The position numbers and the translations under genes were made by a program. The notes under the pieces were generated by a model, which made no database searches, was not told the origin of the DNA, and saw only the letters and a list, made by a program, of their open reading frames with translations. Source: Planctomycetales bacterium (GTDB lineage: Bacteria; Planctomycetota; Planctomycetia; Pirellulales; UBA7805). Taken from it: DNA of 6,786 nucleotides. The stretch covers positions 1,162-7,947 of the forward strand of contig WVZU01000423.1 in assembly GCA_011772275.1 (NCBI GenBank). The letters are read 5' to 3'. Below, one piece after another: positions 1 to 5,308 of this stretch (within the stretch, counting starts at the first letter, position 1; each line of letters starts with the position of its first letter).

Positions 1-840
1 TTTCCTGGCCTCGGCCTTGACTTTGTCCAATTCCAGCTGAGCATTTTCCAGCGCCGCCTCGACCGCCTGAAGTTCTTCCCGCATGCCCGGGTCGGTCGGC
101 AGGGGCGGCTGCCAGCTGTCCTTGCCCGGCAGGTTTCCGCGGTGCCACTGAGCGCGGATGTGATGGATGTCGCCGATCAGGTTCTTTTTGATCAGTTGCA
201 CGGCATGGTCGTACAGGACGCTGTAGTGGCGCTGGTGACCGATGGCCAGCAGTTTGTCTTCGCGATCCGCAACGCGGGCCATTTCCTTGCACTGGCGGAC
301 GCTGTGCGCCATCAGTTTTTCGCAGAGGACATGTTTCCCTTGCCGCATGGCCTTGATGGAGGCCTCGGCGTGGAGGTGCAAGGGCAAGGCAATAATCACA
401 CCCTCCACGTTTTCGTCCGCCAGCAGTTTTTCATAGCCGTCGGTGTAGACCTGCACCTTCTGGCGAGCGGTCTGTTCGTCGGGCCAGCCGTAGATGGCCA
501 ACAGTCCTGGCCGAGCGCGGCGGGCGTTGGGCGAGGACTTGTCGCCGTGGAAGGCGCGGTACACGTTGTAGGGCCGGATATCCGCGATGGCGACCACCTG
601 GACGTATTGGGGGTTGAGCGCGCCAATCAGCACGCCCCCTTCGTCGCCGGTGCCGATGATCCCGATCCGGACCGGCCGATCGGGCTGGCCATAGCCAAAA
701 TACTTGCTGCCCAGGCCCTTTTTGCTGTCCAGTCCCGCGCGGATTGTTTCCCTCAGCAATTCCCCGCGGGTCCATTCGCTGCCGATCGCCGCGTAGAAAT
801 TTTCCTGGCCGACTTCGCGTTGTTCGGGTTCGAGGTTCAT
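1..840 (-). CDS. Gfo/Idh/MocA family oxidoreductase, paralogue without Tat signal (partial, 3' end outside window)
   Basis: An open frame of 280 codons runs from ATG at 840-838 to the left edge with no stop, so the C-terminus is missing. The product is a predicted NAD(P)-dependent sugar- or polyol-type oxidoreductase; the substrate is unknown. A Rossmann domain is visible from about residue 57, with the nucleotide loop GTGDEG at 63-68 and the family's CEK motif at 173-175 (followed by Leu rather than Pro). A conserved GHQRHYS stretch lies at 201-207. From about residue 250 a charged, heptad-like segment begins, as in the upstream paralogue. Residues 24-51 align without gaps to the Tat signal of that paralogue, but the twin arginines read TRGELLRE and the hydrophobic core is replaced by charged residues, so export by its own signal is unlikely. 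The start overlaps the upstream stop as ATGA and has GGAG 8 nt upstream, indicating translational coupling. Family assignment is firm; location and substrate are inferred. Confidence 0.9.
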   Translation of the reverse strand, partial: MNLEPEQREVGQENFYAAIGSEWTRGELLRETIRAGLDSKKGLGSKYFGYGQPDRPVRIGIIGTGDEGGVLIGALNPQYVQVVAIADIRPYNVYRAFHGDKSSPNARRARPGLLAIYGWPDEQTARQKVQVYTDGYEKLLADENVEGVIIALPLHLHAEASIKAMRQGKHVLCEKLMAHSVRQCKEMARVADREDKLLAIGHQRHYSVLYDHAVQLIKKNLIGDIHHIRAQWHRGNLPGKDSWQPPLPTDPGMREELQAVEAALENAQLELDKVKAEARK

Positions 841-2567
841 ACCTTGTACTCCGATCGATTCTCATCGGGCGCAATGCCTTCTGGCGTCGCGTCGCTATTG
901 ACATCGAACCATTCTGGATCGAACAGAAACCGCCGCTGCTGCCGGATGGCCATGTTCGAGACCAGGGCGATCACGGCGTCGGCCAGACCGGTTTGAGCGT
1001 CGCAGCGGGGCTCATTCAGCGGGTCCCGGTTGCGGATACACCAGGCCCAATGTTCGATCTGTTCGGTATACCCCCGGCTGATCGGACCGGTGGCCTCCTG
1101 CCGCTGTGCGGTCGGGGCGTAGCCGCTTTCGGTCGTATCGAGCACGACGGGTCCCGACCTGGCGGCCTGGACCGCCGTTTGGCGATCGTCCGCCAGCAGC
1201 TGCACATCGTATTCGCGGTCGACGATGATCGTGCCCTTGGTACCCATGACCACTTCCCCGTAGCCGCCGAAGCCGTTGCCGTTGATGGACGAATAGGTGA
1301 CGACGATCCGTTTGTTCTTCGGATCCGATTCGTAATCGGGCGCGGGGAATTCATAGCCGCAGTAGACGTGATCGTCGACTTGACGGTCGAGCGGAAAAAT
1401 GTGGCGGCCGCCGACGCCGTAGACAGCCAGGGGATGAACTTTTTTCGTTCCGTCCCCGTGCGCCTTGCTGATGAAAATGCTGGCGGCGTCCAGCTGATGG
1501 CTGCCCAGCTCGGCCATCAACCCGCCCCCGGTCCGTTCAAACAACCGCCAGCGGATCAGTTCTTCCAGCGGCGAGAGGATGGTTTTCTTGCCGTCCGGCC
1601 CGACCAGTTCGACCGGTTGATAACCGTATTTTTCTGCGTGGACGTCTTTGTCCAGGAGGCGGATCCTGTTCCAGCGGCGTTGGGCCTCGGCCCACTGGCG
1701 TTCGGTACTCCAGCCACGTTCCCAAGCCCCCGTTTCCTGCTGGGCCATCTCCGCCAGCCGCTGGAGCAGCTGGTCCGACTTTTGCTGAGCGGAGGCCAGC
1801 TGACTTTCCAGCGTGGAGTCGGGCAGCGGCGGCTGCCAGCTGTCGCTGCCGGGCATGTTGCCACGATGCCACTGGGCTCGAATGTGATGAATGTCACCGA
1901 TCAGCCCGCGGCGGATCATGTGGGCCACGTTATCGTACAGCATGCTGTAGTGCCGCTGATGACCGATGGCCAGCACCTTGTCCAGCGAACGGCTCTGCCG
2001 GGCCATCTCCTTGCACTGGTGGACGCGGTGCGCCATCAGCTTTTCGCACAGCACGTGCTTCCCCCTCCGCATGGCCTTGATGGAGGCCTCGGCGTGGAGG
2101 TGGAGTGGCAGAGCGATGATGACGCCTTCGACTTGGGGATCTTCCAGCAGCTGTTCGTAGCCATCGGTATAAACGGCGATCTGGCGGCGGGCGTCCGATT
2201 CGCTGGAGTAGCCGTATTTTTTGATCAGGCCGGGCCGAGCTTCGGCTGCCGAGACGCTGGAGTCGTCCCCATGAAACGCTCGGTACACGTTGGAAGGCCG
2301 GATGTCCGCGATGGCGACCACCTGGACGTAGTCCGGATTGATCGCTCCCAGCAACACGCCCCCTTCGTCCCCGGTACCGATCAGGCCGACGCGGACCGGA
2401 TTTGGCAAACTGCTGCCGTAACCGAAATAGACCGCTCCCAGGCCCACGCCCCCGACCACGCCGGCCGCCACGCCGCCCCGCAGAAAATCCCTGCGCGAAA
2501 ACTCCGTCTCCCCGCCGGCCGCCTGCCGATCGCTTGCCGCCGGAACTTGTTTTTTTACTTGGTGCAT
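837..2567 (-). CDS. Tat-exported Gfo/Idh/MocA family oxidoreductase
   Basis: The product is 576 aa, a predicted NAD(P)-dependent oxidoreductase acting outside the cytoplasm after folded export; its substrate is unknown. The N-terminus carries a twin-arginine motif, SRRDFLRG at 24-31, followed by a Gly/Ala/Val-rich hydrophobic core to about 48. The Rossmann loop GTGDEG is at 64-69, CEK at 174-176, GHQRHYS at 202-208. ELGSHQLD at 353-360 is the expected catalytic His region (His357), with Glu where many relatives have Asp. The C-terminal domain shows MGTKGTIIVDRE at 441-452 and SRGYTEQIEHWAW near 497-509. Residues about 250-340 form a charged, probably coiled-coil insert that makes it longer than the usual 350-450 aa. 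The open frame extends upstream to 2810, but ATG 2567 is chosen because AAGGAG lies 7 nt before it and the Tat motif then sits at residue 24. It overlaps the DoxX-like gene by 13 nt. Confidence 0.93.
   Translation of the reverse strand: MHQVKKQVPAASDRQAAGGETEFSRRDFLRGGVAAGVVGGVGLGAVYFGYGSSLPNPVRVGLIGTGDEGGVLLGAINPDYVQVVAIADIRPSNVYRAFHGDDSSVSAAEARPGLIKKYGYSSESDARRQIAVYTDGYEQLLEDPQVEGVIIALPLHLHAEASIKAMRRGKHVLCEKLMAHRVHQCKEMARQSRSLDKVLAIGHQRHYSMLYDNVAHMIRRGLIGDIHHIRAQWHRGNMPGSDSWQPPLPDSTLESQLASAQQKSDQLLQRLAEMAQQETGAWERGWSTERQWAEAQRRWNRIRLLDKDVHAEKYGYQPVELVGPDGKKTILSPLEELIRWRLFERTGGGLMAELGSHQLDAASIFISKAHGDGTKKVHPLAVYGVGGRHIFPLDRQVDDHVYCGYEFPAPDYESDPKNKRIVVTYSSINGNGFGGYGEVVMGTKGTIIVDREYDVQLLADDRQTAVQAARSGPVVLDTTESGYAPTAQRQEATGPISRGYTEQIEHWAWCIRNRDPLNEPRCDAQTGLADAVIALVSNMAIRQQRRFLFDPEWFDVNSDATPEGIAPDENRSEYKV
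849..852 (-). promoter_or_regulatory. Ribosome binding site of the second oxidoreductase gene
   Basis: GGAG on the minus strand lies 8 nt before the ATG at 840, inside the last codons of the upstream gene. It fixes the start that overlaps the preceding TGA and supports reinitiation or coupled translation. Confidence 0.6.
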
Positions 2568-3577
2568 CCAGTGTCTCCTTGGCTGGAAGGCCGGCAGCAG
2601 TTGGATAGCCAGGGGTGCAAAAAGTAATCCAAACCTGCCCACCGCCCGGCCGGCGATCCCATGATCAGAAAGCAGCCGAACATCATGATGATCTGGTAGC
2701 CGACCATCTGGTAACCGACGGTCCAGGGCGGGCGCGAGAGAATGACCATCAGCAGGAACGTGCCCGCGCCAAAGGCGGCCAGCCGAGTGAGCAGTCCCAC
2801 CAAGAGGCAACCCCCGATGGCAAAGTGGCTGTACTTGACAAACGCATCAAAACGCTCAATGCCCGACTTCGCTTCCGGCATTTCACCCAGCCGCTGTTGC
2901 TGGTCGGCGGTAGCCAGCGATTTTAGTTCTTGCCGGTACTGGCGTTCGATTTCTTCTACCTCGCCACGAATTTGCCAGGCTTTGGCACGGGCCTCCGCCT
3001 GCTTGCTGTCAATCCTCTGCTGCTCAAACGGCGTCTCCCTCGCCGAACGGCTGGCCGCCATCACCTGCTGGCGAAACAGCTCGTGACGGTACGCGACCAA
3101 CTCCCCCCGCGTGTCGTCAAAATGGGCACCCAAGCGGCCGTCGTAGTAGGCGAAAATTTGGCGAGCCTTATCTTGTTGGGCTTGATCGAATGCGTAGTAG
3201 CGGACCAGGTTCTGTTTGTAGCGCCCCCAGTCGTCGATGATCATCCGGTACCAGTCGACATAAGCCCGCTGCTGATACCGCCTCCACTGTTCTGGTTCGG
3301 CCACCGCATCGTGCGGATTCGGCTTGTCTTCCAACGGCTGGACCATCAAGCGGTTCCAGCCGTGATAGTCCGGCAGACCGGCTTTGAACCACTCGGCCAA
3401 AAAGCCCTCCGAACCGGACAGGAAGGTGGCCGAAGTGAAGTCGCGGTTGAGGTTCTTTTCACGAGCCCCGTTGAAGAAGTACCAGCCGATCGACATCCGC
3501 AGACCGATCAGGCAGACGATGGCCAGGGCGGACATGGTATAAAAGCTGCGGCCAGTGGCCAGCTGAGCGTTTGTCAT
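2555..3577 (-). CDS. DoxX-like membrane protein with large soluble insert
   Basis: The 340-aa product is a predicted inner-membrane protein of the DoxX/DoxD-like superfamily, some members of which are small subunits of thiosulfate:quinone oxidoreductase; that activity is not shown here. One hydrophobic segment lies at about 15-36 (containing LRMSIGWYFFNGA, a typical DoxX start). A cluster of about three more lies at 250-310, ending in GSPAGRWAGLDYFLHPWL. Between them is a roughly 200-residue hydrophilic region, Trp- and Tyr-rich first, then highly charged at about 180-230 and probably coiled coil. The C-terminal tail has a CC pair and a further Cys. The frame is open up to a GTG at 3673, but ATG 3577 is preferred because residues before it look non-coding and the first helix then follows a short N-terminal tail; no strong Shine-Dalgarno is seen, so the start is less certain. 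It is the first gene of the leftward operon and overlaps the next gene by 13 nt. Confidence 0.85.
   Translation of the reverse strand: MTNAQLATGRSFYTMSALAIVCLIGLRMSIGWYFFNGAREKNLNRDFTSATFLSGSEGFLAEWFKAGLPDYHGWNRLMVQPLEDKPNPHDAVAEPEQWRRYQQRAYVDWYRMIIDDWGRYKQNLVRYYAFDQAQQDKARQIFAYYDGRLGAHFDDTRGELVAYRHELFRQQVMAASRSARETPFEQQRIDSKQAEARAKAWQIRGEVEEIERQYRQELKSLATADQQQRLGEMPEAKSGIERFDAFVKYSHFAIGGCLLVGLLTRLAAFGAGTFLLMVILSRPPWTVGYQMVGYQIIMMFGCFLIMGSPAGRWAGLDYFLHPWLSNCCRPSSQGDTGCTK
2575..2580 (-). promoter_or_regulatory. Ribosome binding site deciding the start of the Tat-exported oxidoreductase
   Basis: AAGGAG on the minus strand, 7 nt before the ATG at 2567, is the best Shine-Dalgarno match in the window. 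It sits inside the last codons of the DoxX-like gene and rules out the longer reading that begins at 2810. Confidence 0.8.
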
Positions 3578-3758
3578 CGCGTCAAGCTCGTCAAAGACAT
3601 GCCAGCAGAAAGGCGACTTGTCGCACGGCTGCCGACAAGAAATCTTGGGGGGCAGGATGTGGGGGGCGGGCACACGTCGACCCGATCCTTCTCAAACCAG
3701 CCGCTCGCCCATACCGGCGGCCGCGGCAGCGCAGCATCCATGCCATATCACCGGTATT

Positions 3759-3784
3759 ATTATAGGCGAACCCGGATTTGCCAA
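3759..3784 (-). promoter_or_regulatory. Candidate promoter of the leftward operon
   Basis: On the minus strand a perfect TATAAT (3764-3759) lies in a short AT-rich island within GC-rich DNA. TTGGCA (3784-3779), one mismatch from the -35 consensus, is upstream but only 14 nt away. Using the overlapping TAATAA as -10 gives a 16-nt spacer. It would leave a leader of about 175 nt before the DoxX-like gene. The spacing makes this tentative. Confidence 0.3.
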
Positions 3785-3844
3785 CCTAGCGACATTCACC
3801 CACCTTGCTCACCAACTCCGTCGCCAGCGACGATAAGTCTTTGC

Positions 3845-3866
3845 CTGACAAGGAACTGACAAGGAA
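3845..3866. repeat. Two perfect tandem copies of an 11-bp unit
   Basis: CTGACAAGGAA occurs at 3845-3855 and again, directly adjoining, at 3856-3866. It lies about 150 nt upstream of the dehydrogenase start. It may be a simple slippage duplication or a tandem operator; nothing in the sequence decides between them. Confidence 0.7.
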
Positions 3867-4000
3867 AACGCCGCGATTTGACCGGAAGCTTGTCGAGGAA
3901 GCGGCAGGTGATGGATGATACGTCAAGGATCCCCTGGCGACGCCGGACCGCGTCGGGCACCGAATTGGCCGTCGCCTGGCCGATGGCTTGTGAGAAACGC

Positions 4001-4004
4001 GGAG
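4001..4004 (+). promoter_or_regulatory. Ribosome binding site of the dehydrogenase gene
   Basis: GGAG lies 10 nt before ATG 4015 and 7 nt before an in-frame TTG at 4012. By spacing alone TTG is slightly better; ATG is preferred by codon. The two starts differ by one residue. Confidence 0.55.
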
Positions 4005-4014
4005 TAAACAATTG

Positions 4015-4980
4015 ATGCGCATCGTGCTCTGCTACCCGGTCGAGGCAGGCCATGTCGAGCAAATCCGAGCGGCGGCACCCGGCTGGGAGGTGATCGACGC
4101 CGGCCAGCAGCGGATCGCCGACGAATTGCCCACGGCCTCGATCCTCTGCGGGCATGTCAAGGTCCCCGTCCCCTGGGATGAAGTCGTGAGCAAAGGCCAA
4201 TTGAAGTGGATCCAGTCGTCTGCCGCCGGGCTGGACCACTGCCTGGTCCCCTCGGTGGTCGACTCGGACATCCAAGTAACCAGCGCCTCAGGTGTCCTGG
4301 CCGACCAGGTGGCCGAACATACCCTGGCTCTGATCCTGGCCAGCCTCCGCCGTCTCCCGCTGTTCTGGCGGGCCCAAGGTGAAAAACAATTCCAGCGGCA
4401 ACCCACACGCGATCTGCACCGCGCCACCGTTGGTATCGTCGGCTTCGGTGGAATCGGGCGTCGGGTGGCAGAACTGTTGGCCGGATTCAAAACCCGCATC
4501 GTGGCCACCGACATGTTTCCGGTAGACCAACCGGACCATGTCGATCAGCTGTGGCCGGCAGACCAGTTACCGCGACTGTTGGGCCAAAGCGACATTGTGA
4601 TTTTGTGCGTGCCTTTAACCGAAGTCACACACGGGATGATCAACGCACGGATGTTCGGCATGATGAAACCGCAGGCCCTGCTGGTCAACGTCGCGCGCGG
4701 ACCGATCGTGGTGGAGGCCGACCTGGTGGAGGCCTTGCGTCGCCAGACGATCGCCGCGGCCGCGCTGGATGTCACCGCACAGGAACCGCTGCCACCCGAA
4801 AGTGCCTTGTGGGATCTGGCCAACGTGCTCATCACGCCGCACGTGGCCGGCCAGAGCGTCAGGCGAAGCGACGACATGACCGACTTTTTCTGCCAGAACC
4901 TGGACCGCTTTCTGCGCGGACAGCCGCTGCGGAACCTGGTCGATAAACGGCTGGGCTACCCGGTGCGGAGCGGCCACTGA
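4015..4980 (+). CDS. D-2-hydroxyacid dehydrogenase (NAD-binding)
   Basis: The 321-aa product is a cytoplasmic enzyme of the D-isomer 2-hydroxyacid dehydrogenase family, which interconverts 2-keto acids and D-2-hydroxy acids using NAD(P)H. All expected landmarks are visible: substrate loop QSSAAGLDH at 67-75, GVLADQVAEHT at 93-103, nucleotide loop GFGGIG at 143-148, and Asp166 at the end of the second strand, favouring NAD(H) over NADP(H). The catalytic set is complete: Arg228 in NVARGPIV, Glu257 in TAQEPLP, His276 in TPHVAGQS. The length is normal and there is no signal peptide or extra domain. The exact substrate (glyoxylate, hydroxypyruvate, phosphoglycerate or another) cannot be read from these motifs. 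The ATG at 4015 overlaps the TGA of a short upstream frame; an alternative TTG start at 4012 adds one residue. It appears to be a single-gene unit between the divergent operon and the kinase. Confidence 0.93.
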   Translation: MRIVLCYPVEAGHVEQIRAAAPGWEVIDAGQQRIADELPTASILCGHVKVPVPWDEVVSKGQLKWIQSSAAGLDHCLVPSVVDSDIQVTSASGVLADQVAEHTLALILASLRRLPLFWRAQGEKQFQRQPTRDLHRATVGIVGFGGIGRRVAELLAGFKTRIVATDMFPVDQPDHVDQLWPADQLPRLLGQSDIVILCVPLTEVTHGMINARMFGMMKPQALLVNVARGPIVVEADLVEALRRQTIAAAALDVTAQEPLPPESALWDLANVLITPHVAGQSVRRSDDMTDFFCQNLDRFLRGQPLRNLVDKRLGYPVRSGH

Positions 4981-5007
4981 CGTGCCATCACTCCCAGCTC
5001 CGGCAGA

Positions 5008-5050
5008 GGGGGGAGAGAGGGGGCAGAAAGGGGGAGCAGAGGCGGCGGGG
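5008..5050 (+). other. G-run tract, potential G-quadruplex
   Basis: The plus strand has G-runs of 6, 5, 5 and 4 (5008-5013, 5019-5023, 5030-5034, 5047-5050) separated by 5, 6 and 12 nt of mainly purine. It begins 27 nt after the dehydrogenase stop, so it would be in that gene's transcript. The last loop is longer than the strict G4 rule allows, though intermediate GG pairs could help. Folding is inferred, not shown. Confidence 0.45.
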
Positions 5051-5177
5051 ACGGCACGCTCCCAGCCAAACGGACCCTCTGGCCATGCCGAAGTTTCAAG
5101 CATCGGTAAATGTCCATGGTTGGAGCGAATTTTCAGGCCGCCGCCGCGGCAGGCAGGCAAACTCGTCTTGCCGCAGC

Positions 5178-5206
5178 TTGGCGGGTCCTTGGTAAGATAA
5201 TATAAG
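5178..5206 (+). promoter_or_regulatory. Sigma70-like promoter of the kinase gene
   Basis: A -35-like TTGGCG at 5178-5183 (4 of 6) and a -10-like TATAAG at 5201-5206 (5 of 6) are separated by exactly 17 nt, in the only AT-rich patch of this gap. The predicted start near 5213 would give a leader of about 95 nt. It also excludes the longer kinase frame beginning at 5207. Confidence 0.5.
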
Positions 5207-5260
5207 TTGAGCGGGCTGAGCGGCTCGCGGCCTGTTTGCCTTGCACAGCGGAACCGGCCC

Positions 5261-5286
5261 GGTGAGGCAGTTCACCTCGATTTTTT
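5261..5286 (+). terminator. Leader hairpin with T-run, possible attenuator
   Basis: GGTGA (5261-5265) pairs with TCACC (5272-5276) around a 6-nt loop. After 4 nt comes a run of six T (5281-5286), about 22 nt before the kinase start. The stem is only 5 bp and the T-run is offset, so it may be a weak terminator, an attenuator or chance. No leader peptide was identified. Confidence 0.25.
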
Positions 5287-5308
5287 GTCACCCACCGGCA
5301 GAACCTTG

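Larger units (their letters stand above)
3578..4014. other. Divergent intergenic region (437 nt)
   Basis: This region separates the leftward operon from the rightward dehydrogenase gene and must hold promoters for both. It contains the AT-rich island at 3755-3764, an 11-bp tandem duplication at 3845-3866, and a 34-codon frame from 3911 to 4015. A TTGACC at 3878-3883 has no acceptable -10 partner, so no plus-strand promoter is called. No RNA gene or riboswitch was recognised. Confidence 0.6.
4981..5308. other. Intergenic region upstream of the kinase (328 nt)
   Basis: No credible gene is present. A 72-codon frame from GTG 4982 is low-complexity and is crossed by the predicted kinase promoter at its end. 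The region contains a G-run tract at 5008-5050, an inverted repeat CGTGCC/GGCACG (4981-4986, 5053-5058) around that tract, a small hairpin GGCAA/TTGCC (5156-5160, 5168-5172), the kinase promoter, and a leader hairpin with a T-run. No convincing intrinsic terminator of the dehydrogenase gene was found. Confidence 0.6.

Noticed and set aside
142..996. Plus-strand open frame of 284 codons
   Set aside because: It is antisense to the two oxidoreductase genes, spanning their junction, and its sequence mirrors the same codon bias without recognisable motifs.
744..2627. Very long plus-strand open frame (627 codons) antisense to the Tat-exported oxidoreductase
   Set aside because: It lies opposite a gene with clear family motifs, signal peptide and ribosome site. 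Its translation shows no domain, and long antisense frames are expected in GC-rich coding DNA.
2568..2810. N-terminal extension of the Tat-exported oxidoreductase frame
   Set aside because: It would overlap the DoxX-like gene by over 250 nt, looks random, and would bury the Tat signal; the strong AAGGAG supports the ATG at 2567.
3578..3673. N-terminal extension of the DoxX-like protein from a GTG
   Set aside because: There is no ribosome site at the GTG, and the added 32 residues are Pro/Cys-rich and unlike a membrane protein N-terminus.
2930..3859. Plus-strand open frame of 309 codons
   Set aside because: It is antisense to the DoxX-like gene, which has convincing membrane segments; the product looks random.
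3878..3883. TTGACC as a -35 box for the dehydrogenase gene
   Set aside because: No -10-like hexamer is found at 15-19 nt downstream.
4982..5200. 72-codon plus-strand frame just after the dehydrogenase stop
   Set aside because: The product is low-complexity, derived from the purine-rich tract, and its end runs into the predicted kinase promoter.
5207..5308. Upstream extension of the kinase frame
   Set aside because: The predicted transcription start near 5213 leaves the 5207 codon outside the transcript, and the added residues show no conserved pattern.
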